Below are positions 1-13,900 of a stretch of DNA of 64,000 bases, in pieces. Positions within the stretch are counted from its first letter, which is position 1, and every line of letters starts with the position of its first letter. The notes under the pieces were generated by a model. The model saw nothing but the letters and a program-made list of their open reading frames with translations, was not told the origin of the DNA and did not search any database. Source of the stretch: Gyromitra esculenta (Eukaryota > Ascomycota > Pezizomycetes > Pezizales > Discinaceae); NCBI GenBank assembly GCA_038503075.1, contig JBCAML010000005.1:2232001-2296000 (forward strand), in the 5' to 3' direction. Made by a program: the position numbers and the translations under genes.

Positions 1-990
1 TGGGACGAAACAGAATGTTTTCATCCCTCGCGTATAACCCGACTACTTGCCAATCGTGACATAATACATTCGTATACCATACTGAACACAACCGTTTCTT
101 CCGAGCGACATCCGAGAGTCAACATAGTCTTGTGAATATTTAGCTTCAATTTTTTATGTATGCAGCTATGTATTTAAAACAGGCCTGAAAAGCAACGCGA
201 TTTAAGACAGCCTCCCAAGATGTCAATGAAAAGAGAAAAAAAGGAAGCAAAGTACTCCGGTAATAACCCCCCGTATTCCTAATGCCTATCCCAATCCAGG
301 AAGTATTCCCATCTTCCCCCACAGCCCAAGACAAAAGAAACAGTCGAAGAAAAAAGACTAAATGATCAGCTGTCAGTTCTATCATCTACCAAAACCCCCC
401 ACATGTCGTCCAAGTCGTAAGCCCCCTTCTGCCCAATTTTAAACGTGTCATTCGTAAATGAAAGCGAAAATATTTGTACTTTCACGGCTCCTGTCCGCTA
501 AATGCCCTCTATTCTTTCGTAAAAACGAAAGGAGAAAGAAACACCACAAATGATAATAACAAAGAATTGAAGAACCGAACTCCAAAACGCTGTGCCGGCG
601 AAATAAATAGACTCAAAAACAGCAAAAAAGTAAAGAATGTGAAAAGTATGTGAAAAGAGAATACCATCAAAATGTACCGGAATGGACCTAATCCTCTGAT
701 TTCCACATGAATCATGTCAACATAGCGCCAAACCAAAAAGACTCCAAATCCGAAGAGGGACAAAAGAAACACCAAATCCAGATGCTCCAAAAACATGCGT
801 AACAAGCCAAAACCCGCAAAATGCTCCTTGAACCCCCAAAAACCAAAAACCAAAAGCAAATAAACAAATAAAATCAAGTAGAAGCGTGAGACAAGTTGGA
901 TCTATAATATACCCTATCACTAGTTGATCCGTAATGACAAGTGAGTAGTTTCTAGTTGAGAAAAAAATCTTATAAGAGACGGTTGACCGT
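1..990. other. 3' flank of the Myb-like gene, no gene seen
   Basis: This stretch lies downstream of the minus-strand Myb-like gene. It is A/T-rich with several A runs. The open frames are low-complexity and hydrophobic and resemble no family I know. I see no gene; part of it is probably 3' UTR. Confidence 0.5.
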
Positions 991-2596
991 TTATCGCCCC
1001 TCCCAAGTTTGGCTTCGGAGAACTCTCGCATCGTTCACGGGTGGCAAATTCGCGTTGTGAAGGGGTTCGCCCCATCGCTCAGCCCTCAACTTGCCCATCC
1101 GGTCACATATCTCCTTCTCGCTTCTTGTGGTAAGGATTATGTTGACCTCGTTGAAAGAAAGTCTCTTGTCCACAAGCACTGCATCTTCTTGGGGAGACCA
1201 ATTGGAGATGCTCTCGTCCACAAGAAACCGCGGAGAAGATTGAGCTGGAGACGGGAGAGGAGTAGGCTGATACGTGTGAAGCGGCACTGAGTAATTAGGC
1301 GAGTGATTCCAGGACCCTCGCTGAGGCATAGAATGATAGTAAGTGGGGCGAATAGGTGATTCGGAGGTAGGGATCGCATATTGCGGGAGAGAATGGTGCA
1401 TCTGCGGTGTGCTTGGGTTTGTTGAGGGAGCTGGAGATTGGTTGTTGATACAACTCATCAACAATTTTGGGCTGCTAGAGATAGTTCCAGCGGCCGCTGT
1501 GGATGCCATTTCACTTGCAAAAGACGAAGATGTGGTTGTGACGACGGGTGGTCGGCGGTGGCCATGATAGTATTTCAAAGTGCCCGAAGCAAGACGGCGC
1601 CAGCGGAACTGGCAAGCGTGTGAGGTTCTACCAGGGACTATGAACATGTTAGAAATCAGGAATTACTCATGCTAAACTTCGAACAAACTTACAGTGTGTT
1701 GCGATTTCCTTCCATCCAAGTCTTTGTTCCTCTTTCAATTGCTTGAGCAAGATATCATCTTGAGGGTCCCAGGACATGGGTGTACGAGGAGTCTTGGGCC
1801 TGAAGGGAATCTATTAGCATACTGGAAGTTTCATCTCGATAGATTCGGTTCTTACTTTTTCCTTCCGAGAACATCATACTCGTCGCCCCCACACCTGGTG
1901 GAATTGGTGCTGGTTCGAGGAGAACTGCCATCACGAATCAGCTTTCCAATGCCCCCCGTTGTCAATTGGAGGGACAAGTTGGACCAACCTCCTGCTCTTC
2001 CTTTTTCCTCCATTCATAGCATCCGGCCCAACTTTCACTTCAGTCATTATGTGATCAAACCCACTCAAAAGACTGCTCCTCCTCCTTGTCATATCATGAT
2101 CGAACGTATCTCTGTAAGATGGGGGTGCCGGTGTCCATGGGCTACTGGCAACGGAGCTACTCCTGGTGCTCGCGGAAGCGGTAGATGTGGGCGAGTTTTC
2201 AGCAGACCAAAGCGCTGATGGGGACGAAACGCCTGAACTATCACTAGAAACAGAATCTGGGGAAGAAAGAAGCGAAGAAATAGAATGCTTCTTCACAATA
2301 GTGGATTCAGTTGCCCTCCGTGTGGATTCTGAAGTGCCATCTGCTGGGAAACCTGCTGCTGCTCCGGGTGCAGGAGTAGAAGCTGCTGAAGATACGGTAG
2401 AAGACGGGTTTGAGTACGGAGGAGGGAAATACGAGTCTACTGAAGGGAGAGGTGCATATTTTGGAGGGTATTCCTGCATAATGAGACGTCTGCTGTACTG
2501 ATACGAGGGGGTGGGAAGGTTAGCGGTGTTGATGGGAGGTAGTTGGATTCGAGGGTCGGAGGTTGGGAAGGGCGAGGGAGAGGCTGAGGAAGACAT
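991..2596 (-). CDS. Myb-like DNA-binding protein, Dot6/Tod6-like
   Basis: Probable nuclear transcription regulator. I join three exons on the minus strand: 2596-1935, 1799-1693 and 1637-991, giving about 471 residues. Intron 1 uses a weak GTGATG donor and a TTCAG acceptor; intron 2 uses GTAAGT and CATAG. The N-terminal 220 residues are Ser/Pro-rich and look disordered. A Myb/SANT domain follows at about 230-275, with SWDPQDD, GWKEIATHF and ACQFRWRRL, and it is formed only after splicing both introns. This pattern (SW-P-DD, NACQFRWRRL) is that of yeast Dot6/Tod6, which bind the PAC motif and repress ribosome-biogenesis genes. A second, weaker SANT-like segment (NWSPQEDAVL) lies near 402-443. 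The start is the Met before SSSASPS; an in-frame ATG-like extension to 2698 is less likely. The family call is fairly sure; target genes are inference. Confidence 0.75.
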
Positions 2597-3708
2597 GTTT
2601 GATTGAGTTGTAATGAATTGAGCTGAAGGCATCAGATTAGCTTGATGAGGCCAAGGGTGAGAAAGGTGACGGTGGTTGTTGTATAAGATGAGAAGCAAGC
2701 AGGAAGGAAGGGGGACGTCTTCGGAGAATTAAATGGAAATGAGAGAGAGGAGAAGACGAGGGGGAACTACTAAGACCAAGATGAGGAAGAGGAGGGTTGG
2801 AGAGACAGGCAGGCAAGCAAGCACACAGACAAATAGACTACAAGCAAAGCTAGCAAATGCACGTACGCACTCGCCCGCACACACACTCACGCATTCACAC
2901 GCACTCACACACACCTTTGGAAAAACGGACGGCCACCCACAAACCACTACCAGTGTCTAACCTTTTCTTGGAACACCTGAACAGAGAAGAAGAAGAAAAA
3001 AGTCAATCTTGGGTCGACCAGCGCCAAAGTGAGCAGTGAGCGAGCGAGGCAATTGATATTTTTTATTTTTGAAGAAGAAATCTCGCAGCAGAAAATCAAG
3101 GCCGTCGAATTGAGCGCAAGGTGGGATAAAGTGGGGACGGGAGGGGAACTCGGATAGCAGTAGTCAATTGATGAAGAGGAAGAAGAGAAGGGTGATCAGT
3201 TGAAGGCCGAAAGGGCAGGAAGGAAGAAAGGCCTGAACAAAGGGATGTGCTGCAGAAATCGGAACCCAAACAGTTTCTCCGAGGCGGTACTTATTTGTTT
3301 CCGCACGGATATGACGATCTCGAGCGGAGGCGTGGGCTTTGTTGATGCAGACGTGGAGGAGGAGAGGAGGGATGCTGCAGGGCTTGATGACGCTCAGGGA
3401 AGGATGGGTGCATATGGGAAGATCAGGACGTGCTGCTGCTTGTGCGAGAAGACCGGATGGAAGGAGGGGTCGAGAGAAGGACAGGCATAGAAGAAGGAAG
3501 GAGACGTTGGGGGAGGGAGCGTGAGAGTGAGAGGGGAGGGACAGCAACGAAGCACGCAGAAACGAGAGCGCGAGTGAGTGAGGAGAATCAGCAAGAGCGA
3601 AAAATGGTAGGGGGAGGAGCGAATGCAACTCGGATTGGACGAGTGCGTTATATTCCCGACTGGCCGTCTGGCTAAGGGCCAGCAGCAGGTGGAATGCACC
3701 ATGATCAA

Positions 3709-3735
3709 GCAGCAGCAGCAGCAGCAGCAGCAGCA
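3709..3735. repeat. CAG trinucleotide microsatellite
   Basis: Roughly eight to nine consecutive CAG units on the plus strand. In the minus strand it can be read as a short Ala or Leu run, but the frames stop close by, so I do not treat it as coding. Confidence 0.85.
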
Positions 3736-4049
3736 AGCAATTGCGCAAAAGGAAAAGCCCCGGCGAGCGAAGGGGTGCTGTCGGTCGGTGATAATGCGTT
3801 GAAGAATGATGGAGAGACCAAGGGCTGCGCACTACTGGCCATGGCAGTCGTCAAGGGATGAGAAGCGAGAGACCTGCAGCTCTCTAGGTCCTGGTGCGTG
3901 GGTGGTCTAGCGGCGGGCGAGGTGGTGGAGCTTGCTCCTCGTTGGTGGTGATGGTACGCTGTTCGTCGTGTTAATGATGATGGTGAGGTGATGGTCGCCA
4001 TCGTAGTGATACTGTTTTTGATCTGGATGTGCACGGAGCTCTCTTTGCT

Positions 4050-4090
4050 CAACACCACCACCACCACCACCACCACCTCCACCACCATCA
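4050..4090. repeat. ACC trinucleotide microsatellite
   Basis: A run of CCA/ACC units with one TCC interruption, about 330 bp from the CAG run. It probably lies in upstream regulatory sequence of the Myb-like gene. Confidence 0.8.
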
Positions 4091-5299
4091 GGTCCACCTC
4101 CTCCTCTGCCGGGATCCCTCCCACCAAACCTCTCAGCAAATCATCAATTCGTGTATTTTTTCTTTCTTTCCAATTACACGTATGTAGTTCTTCCCCATTT
4201 ACTCTATTTTCCCTCTCGATTGAAGAACCGAGATACACTATTTACCAGGTTCGTTTATTTCTACATCGACTTTTGTGATATGGGTAATAAGAGCTTTTTC
4301 TCATAATTTGTTCTTATCGTCATCACGGTGGTGTTTTTAGGGCTTTTCATTTACTTTCATCCGCCCCCATCCCCCTTTTCCATTCGCTCGTTTTCATTTT
4401 TGGATCCTCCCACTTTTTATCCTCCTCCTTTTGGGCTTTCCCGATGAAGAGCTACGAGCAAAAGGTCAACCCAGTTCGTGAATGGGCAACCAGCGAAGAA
4501 AAAGTAAAAACTAGAACCAGAAACGTCAATCCACGCGTGTGCGCCCCTCTACTCAAGCACCCCTCACTTTGCAGCACTTCCCCTCCCCCCCCCATTGCAC
4601 CAAACAACCCCTGGTCATTCCATCCCATCGGATCTACTTCCAACGCAGTCCTATCATCGATCCCGCTCATCTCTTAGCCGACCCCCCTCCCCTCACCCCC
4701 CGAAGCGGTGTTTGTTGTCACTTTCCTTTTGCTACCATTCTTTCATCCCAATCCCATCCAGCCGGATGTGAACCCCACCACACCACCGCACACCCACATC
4801 CGTAGCCCCTCCAAAAAAACACGTTGTGTCGAATCCGCTTCGTTCGCGCGCTGAAACGAGACTATCTGGAGGCTAATCCGTGTCCTCCTTCCATTCGTCG
4901 TGCTGTGGGGTAGAGAGGTAGGGGTGGGGGTTTAGATGAACCAATTTTGACCGAGAGGTCAAGTAAGGAATGAGATGTGCAGGAGGAAGAGATGCAGTGA
5001 CGAACGGACTGCAGGGTGCGCTGGCATGGGATCGAAAGAGACGAAGTCTCCTCCCTAGGTTCAACCCTTTGTGCGAAAAAGGAGTAACGTTTATTTTTGG
5101 TCGTGACTTAGCACCGACCGGCAAGGCCGGGTAACAAGGAGCCGCAGCATCGTCTCCATGAGGGAAAGCTTGGACCAGCTCTCTCCTCCTTCTCGCGTTT
5201 CTTTTGGCGTTTTTGCATGTGAGCATTTCTGCCTGCATTACCCTCTCACGATGCTGACACCCAGCACCCTCGCCGCCACCATGTACAGTTATATTCTAT

Positions 5300-6640
5300 G
5301 TACAGTTATGTGAACTCGTGCATTTTTTTTTTTTTTGCTTTTCAAACAAGAAAACAACTCCTTGCGCGAAAATCAACAAGAAAATGAAAAAGGAATTCGG
5401 AAAAAAATTAATCACGAACAATTGTCAATGGCAATGGTACCCAGCCAAACAAGGGTCTTGCTTGCTTGCTTGCGGCAAAATCAAAGACGCACGATTATGT
5501 TCATCATCTTGGAAATTTGAAATTGAGTGCTGCTTAACCACCCCCAGGCTCTAATATTCGTTCACTGCCACGTATTCCCCACGCCGTCCCCAACTCAAAC
5601 TCTCAGTACAGTAAAGCTTCATAAAAGAAGCGGTCACGGCCATCGTGAGATTCCAAAAACTACCATTCTAATCCAAACTAGAGGTGCATGTATGGAGATT
5701 GCGGATAGGGTGGACGTGGCCTGGGCTAACGGTATTGAAAGCGAGGGGTCTCGCTTGACTTGCAGTTGAATCATGACGGGCCGTTGTATTGTAATAAGCA
5801 CCGAGAGAAAAATACCAAGTCCCGTTGTCTTCTCTTTATGACCTGAACTGCAAACCTTCAACTCTGTTTTCGCCGACGCCAATTCTCTCGATCGCTGTGT
5901 TGACCAGGTCGTCACATCCCCCCCAATGATTCAGAACTTCATCCACAAAACAGTCTCAGCCGCGTCCGAGAAGGGAAATGACTGTCGACAGTCAGAAAGC
6001 CCTCGCCGCCACCGCTCCCATTCGATTGAATACCACAAAGAACAGCAACTGCATCAGTTACAATTGCTATAGAGCGCCATATTGCCAACAATGTACTGTA
6101 ACATCGTCGCAATATCGTTCACCACGTCAATGGCAGACCGTGTGAAAATTCAAATATCCTGGTGGGTTAGGTATTGACTCGGGAGTGCGTATCACCAACG
6201 CAGCAATAGCGAGATAATTTTTCGAAGTGTTGTTATCCGTGATGTTTTTTTTTTCCAAGAAGGAGTGTGTTGCAATCCGGGGAACTGCGGTGGGTCAAGG
6301 AAGATCTTCAGAGTTTGGGTTCATCCGATGATGTTAATCAGCTTGCAATTTACCGGTCGCCGCTTTCTCGGTGTTCATCGATCATCTCTCGATTTATTCA
6401 GGTCGATCGCGTCAGATTGGGAGGCTCCTGCGCGATATCTGTTTCTCATTGCATGTCCACTTTTCTTGGGGAGAAATAGGTGTCAATGTATTCGCAGATC
6501 AAATGGCAGTTTCCTATAGTAGTTTCTCTAGCCGGTGGCATCTCCGCAGTTACCAAAACAATATGAACCCGCAGGAACGTTAACCGAAACATTTTTGCTT
6601 ACTCTCTTATGCGTGAGATTGTGGCTGTTAAACAGGCAGA
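5300..6640. other. Gene-free stretch
   Basis: Contains a T run near 5322-5335 and short open frames with no recognisable family, conserved motif or convincing intron signals. I see nothing that I can support here. Confidence 0.45.
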
Positions 6641-6644
6641 ATAA

Positions 6645-7587
6645 CTAGAGTCCCATCACAACCGTAAACACCCAGTTCCTTATCAAAACGCGATAAGCAT
6701 AATTGAAGAATTCACCCAGCGTAGTGATGTTCCCAGCAATTGCTAAACGGCTCAAACCACAATAACACTCAATTGCTGGCCCGCGTTGCATACCATCTAA
6801 TTTCAACCCTGCATCTTCGTTGTAGTCGTTGTTCCCATCCATCGTATCATACTGGTCGTGTTCGAAATAAATTTCGAAACGATGAGTTGTTCCGTCTTTA
6901 ATTTTTTCAGTCAACCATTGTGGACCCCAATCAGGCGGAATCCGCTTTCGAATAGTTGCCAACGAGAGCATTGAGGCATCTAAACAGCTCTGATCCTGGC
7001 GAAACATCATAAGGATTTTCTTGATGTAAGACGCGTAGAAGGTCGATTTCGGGCATTCCGGCGGGGGGGAGCAAGAAAATGCCACTGCGCATACCTCTGG
7101 AAAAGCATGATTTCCGCTGGAATGCCCAATTCTCGTCTTTTGATTATCACCATGAATGAAATTTTCCTCCAGCTTCCCGGAGAATAGCTGTATCCTTTCC
7201 GTTGCAGCATGTTGGGAGCGTCTGATTCGGGATGTTCTTGGTACCTGGCTACATGGATTAGCCGGTGATTGCCACAATAAAACATTGTACTGGTACATAC
7301 CTTTGTGTTCTGCCAGTCAGCGACACATTCTCTGTGGATACAAAATGCCCTCTGCTTGTTCTGAACACTCGTATACCATTGCCCTTGTCAGAGACATCAA
7401 GGCAAAAATCTTTCGAGATGAACATACCTATTTTTGGGTCCTTAGTGGGGGTAGTTAAGGCGTTAACAACGACATGAGACGTAAGTATGTTTAGCATACA
7501 ACGGGGAAAAGAAGGTATGCAGGTCAGTGTTGGTCTTCTCTGTTCCTTCGTTCCGGTAACTCGATGTATCCGCTTCGTGGCAATCAT
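6645..7587 (-). CDS. Unrecognised multi-exon gene candidate (partial model)
   Basis: I do not recognise this protein. A convincing 52-nt intron (7300-7249) has a GTATGT donor, a GGCTAAT branch and a GTAG acceptor. It joins an upstream exon (open from about 7587, ending 7301) to an exon 7248-6645 that ends in TAG. The joined frame stays open and has mixed composition, with segments such as GHFVSTENV, DWGPQWLTEKI and DGNNDYNEDAG, and several Cys. Spliced, it gives at least 200 residues. A further coding-like, Cys-containing stretch lies at about 7735-7980 on the same strand and may be an upstream exon, but I could not join it. The true 5' end is unknown. It sits alone in decayed, gene-poor DNA, so a recent pseudogene is possible. 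Confidence 0.35.
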
Positions 7588-7989
7588 GTCTATCTTGTGC
7601 TGATCAATTGCCTTTGATGGATAAGAATGCTACTGTTCTACCATCTCAACGGTAATAGTACCTAGGTATTGTTACGATGACTTGCTGCCTCATCACCAAA
7701 GTTATGATATAACACCTGACCAGGGCATGGAAGCAGTACCCAGACACGTGTGATGCTGCCTTTCCAGTTAATAGGTCCTCACTGCCCGCTGTGCTGCATT
7801 GATCCGCACTATCATCAAGTCCAGAGTCAAGGAGGCAGGTGACTGATGACCACAAATGTATTGGCGTATAGAATAGCAACAAAAACAAACCTGTATTCCG
7901 ACTTGTGGACTACTTTTCTTTTCTGTGGTTGTGATACCGAAAACCAATGAGCCTGGGGCGAAATGGCGCAGTATGGGTATCACTACAAC

Positions 7990-10900
7990 CGCAGGTATTT
8001 TAGGATTCGCTAATCCCTAACGCACCCATTTTTTATCGGGGAAGAACTTCCGCATATTGATGGGGACAAACGTTGGTCGAAGCCATAGGATGGCACCATT
8101 GGCTTGCCCCTCTTCGACCCCCATACTCTATATGCAATTGTGTGTGCATACAACGCCGGCGTGGTAGGTACCTGAGTTCTGATAGGCGTGCACTAACTAT
8201 CAATGTATTAACGTTGGTATTGAGCTAGGCTGATTTGGGTTCGAAGCACTTACATCGGCAAGGCGATGTACATATCTATGCGCATATCAGCGAATTGAAT
8301 ATGGACGTTTAAAAAAAAAACAAGGGAACCCGTGAGGGGTCGTGGCGGCAAATGGATGCGACTTCTCCGACTTGCATATTCGATGATTGTCTTCCGTGTG
8401 CTTCGGGACGTTAGAATCTGATTGAACGAAGAACGATCAGGCGCTTGGTGAAGGCGCACAAAAGCTGATCATGATCATCAGTGTCGGCCTTCTCGCTAAG
8501 CAAAGCTTCGACCACTTACGCCTGTTGCCGGTCACTAGCACCGCTATGTCCTTAGTCGTGAAGTTGTTTCCATTTGTTTTAAAGAGATATAATAATTGAA
8601 AGGGCTGAGCCATCCCTCCGTTAGTCGTTGTCCCAACGATTGAAACAACTTGTTTCGATCCAAACGAAGGCTAATCCCCTCTCCACATATATCTGGCTCA
8701 CCCTCACATTACCCACATCGGCACCGGCGATAAATCCGCTGCGCATATCAGACGAACATCTCGTCCAACTGCAGGCACTTCCTTATTTTACTCTATTCTC
8801 TTCATTTCCAACCAATCCTACGTGCAGTGGAAAAAACAGCAGTTGTCAAAGTGGCAAGTAGACCTGAACTGTGACAGAGCATCGGAGAAGTTCCAGGCTC
8901 TCGGGACCGGCTAATAGGGTTCATTGCCCTGTTCTTCGCGGAAAAATCGAATTGAGTCCCAGGTTTGTCAAGAAACAAGTTGTATATTTTGGTACCATCG
9001 CCCCTCTCCCCAGTGAATGTATGCAACAGTTGTTCCGGCATCCAGAATAAATGTCGATTAACCTTATTTTTCTCGATCTCGAAATGAATTGATGTGGCAT
9101 CTCTCAAAGTTTCTAAAGCTTCGGAGACTTTTTTGAGTTTTTGGATAAATGTTGACTGCAAATTTTAACCTGTTGATCCGAGTGATCGTGGTGATTGTCG
9201 ATGACGTAACCAAGCAGATGGTATCCAGAATTCGGTTGGTGTTTCTAGAACTCCTGTTTATGGCTTGTCTTGCATATGGCACGTTGCTAAAGATTATCAG
9301 CTCCACGGGATTGGTCGGAGATCGCCGATTAGCTGCCCCTAGGGATTAGCGCTAATTCTCAAAAACCCTAGCGACTTGTTCATGACCTTATTTTATGTTT
9401 TTTTTCTATTAGCTGAATTTTTCACGGAGAAATCTCAAACAAATACCGATGAAATCTCATCAGGATGGAACATCTTAGTTGACAACGAAGTACCAACTTT
9501 CGTGCCAATGACTTGAATAATCAGGCCTAGATGGACGAATCCTTGCTTGAGTATCTGGATAACAGATCAATTATCTGTGATAAGCTTCAAGACAGTGAAT
9601 TGGTATTTCCAGCTCCGATTCTCGTCCAGCATTTTTTGATTCTCCGCAAATTTGTAATCTGCCTAGAATTTTACTGACTTGAAAGCGTTAGCTTGGCCCA
9701 GAATCGAATTTTGAACGAGACAGACCAAGAATGAAATGAATAGAAGGTGATAAAAATACAGGTAAACCTCCGGGTTTTCGATCGTTTCAGACTGCAATAA
9801 CTCGACATAGATGCTAGGGAAAATGTTTTTTTTTGAAAAAAATTACAGGTGTCTAGGAACCATCCTTTTGACATGGCAAAAGCTCAATATGTCAGCGAAG
9901 CAAACCGCGTTAACTACAACAGTGCTCAGGTGGTCCTCAAGAGCGGGGTCAGCCATTCCACTGGTCGGATGCCACTTTATAGATAGCAGATTGACCGAAT
10001 TTGACATCCCTTGTAGTCCTTCTGATGGCAAGATCATCTTCGAATCCTTGATAGGATCATCCAAGCATCGCCGTTCACTCGAAAACCATCAGTGGTATCA
10101 GGATGAACGGATTTTGCGGAAAATCGAGGTTGCTCGAACGATGACTTGTACAACGTTGCAGGTTTCATCCAGGATCAAGGTTTTCGAAGCACGGGGAAGG
10201 CCGTCCGGGTAACTAACCAAGAAATTTAAGGTGCGGCTCTGCATAAATCCCAGGCTAGGGTTCGGAAATCACCCTCCCTGGTCCGCTCCCGGCCGTGGAA
10301 TATGGGCTTTGAGCCTATTCTTGCCTCTTTCCCCCATCCTTTGAAAAATGGCCATTACCCGAATTTTTTCTTTCGCACTCCACGCACTATTTTTAACTCA
10401 CCCGAAACCCCACGAATCACTCCGTTACATAACGGCTCTCCCACTTGCAGACTAGATATTATAACGAAAACAGCATATAATTGAGAAAATCGAGGGCGCT
10501 TTTTTCTCTTTTTGGCCAGAGCCGATTAATCGATGCGTTGAAATAGTCTTCAAAAATTCTCTTAGCATATGTCACATTATGACGCTATTTATCCGTATAG
10601 ATTACTAGACGGAAGAATTTTTTTTTTCTTCAATATTTCTTGCTATAACTGACAAATAAAACCATTGGTCAGTGGCTTTTATCCTTTGCGGAAAAAAGGC
10701 TCCCGACAAGGTATGGGACGATCAAGCCTGAAGAAAATTGAAGCAACTCCATTGCGCGTTTCGTTCACATGTCTTTTGTAAAACAGCCTATAGTGATCGG
10801 TCATTCTACGTGAATGCATAGTTACACTTGAAATTTGAGATCAATTTCATGATATTTATTTCCAATCGCATTGGGGCTCAAAACGATGCGTTGTTCAGTC

Positions 10901-13900
10901 TGCACTAAACAATATAGCTCCGATTTCCCGATTCTTTCATGTACATGTACATACGTACCTTGAAGTGAGGTTAGTTAGCTTTCTTGAGCAATCGAACCCT
11001 GAACGAAAAGCATTTCTCAATTTCGAGCAAAGGTTTCAGAGTTAAAAATTGAGAATACTCAGACACATTCGGCGTCCGAGTGCTCGGCAGTGTTTCGGGC
11101 CGTACGAAATAATACCAATAATCGCGAATAATGCTTCTGCGACCGAAATACACGGGGTAGTCAAGGCATGCAAGTGGGTTACTATACATTCCCAACTTCT
11201 TGATACGTGCTAGATGGGCGAACAGCTCATACCGCGCAAGAGATCGTGAAGTCACGGTCGATCTGTTTCTACTACAATCAGGGTGGGCAAAATCAGCCAC
11301 GCTTTCCTTTGCCTCCAAGTCTATTGACTTGTCATAATACAGCGCTAAGCGCGGGGCCGGCCAAGTTCAAGTGCTATCATGATGACTATGTGTATACAAG
11401 TTTATCATATATTCCCATAACCAATTGCACATACCCGGGAGCCTGTATTAGTTCGCCTTCTCCAGAGACATCGCCGAACCCAGTCCATAGAGAATTGGTT
11501 CATCGAGCTTGGATCTAGAGCTTTCCTGAGCGATGCAAGGCCACCACTAGCTGGGAAAAATTTGCTACTCTTGATCGCAGCAATGGAGAGATTCCTGGTT
11601 ACGTATTCTACTTGACCGCTCCGCGGATGAGAGTGGGGCAAAGCAGGTTTATCCTCGTATGATCACCCAAAAAGCATCGAAGTTCGCCTCTTGCTGACAA
11701 TCGTTCCGCCGTTTTAACAGCAAGTGAAAGCTGCAGTGACTGTCCATTCAGTTCAACGAGTAGTATTGTAAATCTGGCAAGTCAGAAGTTGGCCTGGTCC
11801 AGATTGAGGCGGAGACCTTAGGCTCCCGATGCTCATGTGACCCCATCTCTCTCTCTCGGGGCCACCGAACCTTGCCGTATAGATGAATCAATCATACGGA
11901 ATACTTGATGGTTCGGCAGCATCTAGACTGGGCCGAAAATTCACTCACTCCTAGCGTAAACGGTTTTTACTGCAGACCGTCGTGTTTTCAAAAATATCTT
12001 TTCCTTTTTTCCTCCGGATCCCCCACTATTTGAGTTGTTGAAATAATTTTCATTAGCATCTAGCCAGTAAACAACAACAGTACTGACAACACGGGATTTC
12101 CGGAACAGCTAGGTTGAACTGAGGGGATATACCAACTCGCAAATACCCCACATACGGTGAAGATCTCACCTGGCTGGGCCGCCTGAGGATCAAACAGCCT
12201 ATCTCACAGACGCCTCAGGTGCACTGCTGCCAGCGATTTAAACAAAGGCGACATATGGTGTTTTGAATCTGCCAGCTAACTAGTTCAGAGAGGATCCTCT
12301 TGCACAATCGTGCAGGCAAAGAATCGCGGGGTCCGTTAAAAGAGATCGGATTTTCGGTATCATTCCAAAGGCTTTCGGGATATGCACGGACACATTTACA
12401 TGGCTATCTTTGTCCGTTACGTTTACGTACAAGTCGAACGTGGCGAGGCCACAAACTAATGCCCATCGACTGATCGTCAGGAGAATTTGTTTCAAAAAGT
12501 TTCCGTAGCGTGTCGCCAATTGTGAACGTGGGCAATGAGCATGATCATTGCTAGACTCGGTGCCCAGAAGACTCATGGGCATCTCGTGGTTCCCTGATTG
12601 GACTATCTTGAAATCTATGGTAATGGGAAAATATGATATTGGTAAAGCCATTCTTGTAAATAATCTAATAGGCTTGGGGGACATGGAACACTTTCGTAGT
12701 TCATGGTTTCTCCATTCGAACTCTGCCAGCAGCTTCGAAAAATCTGTTCTGAAACGATAATATACCTCAACCCCTACAAAGATGCGTTATATAGCTTTGG
12801 ATACTACTACTGGCCTACTTTTGTGTGGATTCACAACAGTTGTCCTCGTGATTCTTTCTGTCAACGATAGAGCAAAGTACAGCGAGTGATGGCCGGTGAA
12901 GCCAGAGAGGACAGTAGAAGGAGATCCCATGACTTGAAAAATGGTTTTCTGCCAAATACAATCCTATGCACGAGGTTTCAAGTCATACGGCCCATACCGC
13001 CGCTTTATTCCATCGCTTCGCTCGTCAACTTCGGGATCATCTGTGAACAGTCATCCAGAGAAGTGCATTGCAACTGGTTAGGAAAATGTCAAAGTAGTTA
13101 CACATGTATACAAATGTTGGCCAAGAGAGATTAGCGTATGAAAATTAAGGATCTAGATCGATTTAAACAGTCCCAGCTCAGCTCTTCCGGGGTCTTCCTG
13201 GGTCGAGTAGAATTGCAGATTCTACCCGTGTCTATTTCAAGAAGTTACGCATATTTTTAGACAGCGATACATATGACGACCGTAGATTTTCTGAGGGCTT
13301 ATGAAGCACTATACTACCTTGTACTTTATTAAGAGGGAAAAAAAATACTCTGTGCGAAGATACGACGTTGTACGGGTGGGACATACTTGTGACGAACTGT
13401 AACGTTGATATTTTCATAGTACGTTGTTGTTGCGATCCATTAACGCGAGAGAATCGCTTTGACTGGAGGATACCTTCACTTGAAATGTTCCACGTCGCGG
13501 AAGCCGGGAACTCGGGTACGCATGCCCAGAACGGAAGATCAATGCCGTTGTCAGAAATTACCCAAGCTTGTAAGCTTATGGATGGGAAATCGGGACATGA
13601 AACGCGAAACCCCAGGCCCAGCCGTGGAATATCCGTTTTTTGCGCTTCACGCTTCGGGCTCCCGTTTTCTATGTTACGCTTCAATCCCCGACTCATTTCT
13701 CACAGCATGTGTCCATACTGGTTCCCCGGGGCTATCAATAAAAAGTGGAGTGAAGACCCCCCCTGGACCAACACTTGCAACTGATTATGCAGTAAGGCTT
13801 AGAGTATGCAGGATGATGCAGGGCTTTTGTGGTTTGCGTTGTGATCTTCCTGTTTTCCTTTTATGGCGATAGTGTTCAGCAGGTCTCAGACCTTTCATAT

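Larger units (their letters stand above)
2700..5300. other. Upstream region of the Myb-like gene, microsatellite-rich
   Basis: About 2.6 kb without a convincing gene. It holds a CA-rich tract (about 2857-2915), a CAG run (about 3709-3735), an ACC/CCA run (about 4050-4090) and pyrimidine-rich stretches (4360-4800). Open frames here translate into homopolymeric Leu, Ala, Val or His runs, which is what such repeats produce by chance. It probably contains the promoter and 5' UTR of the minus-strand Myb-like gene. Confidence 0.5.

Noticed and set aside
3164..4238. Open minus-strand frames with poly-Leu, poly-Ala and poly-Val runs
   Set aside because: They are produced by CAG and ACC microsatellites, stop next to them, overlap each other in different frames and match no family.
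9811..10212. 133-codon plus-strand frame
   Set aside because: It has an ATG but no recognisable domain, and the opposite strand is open over part of it; not enough to call a gene.
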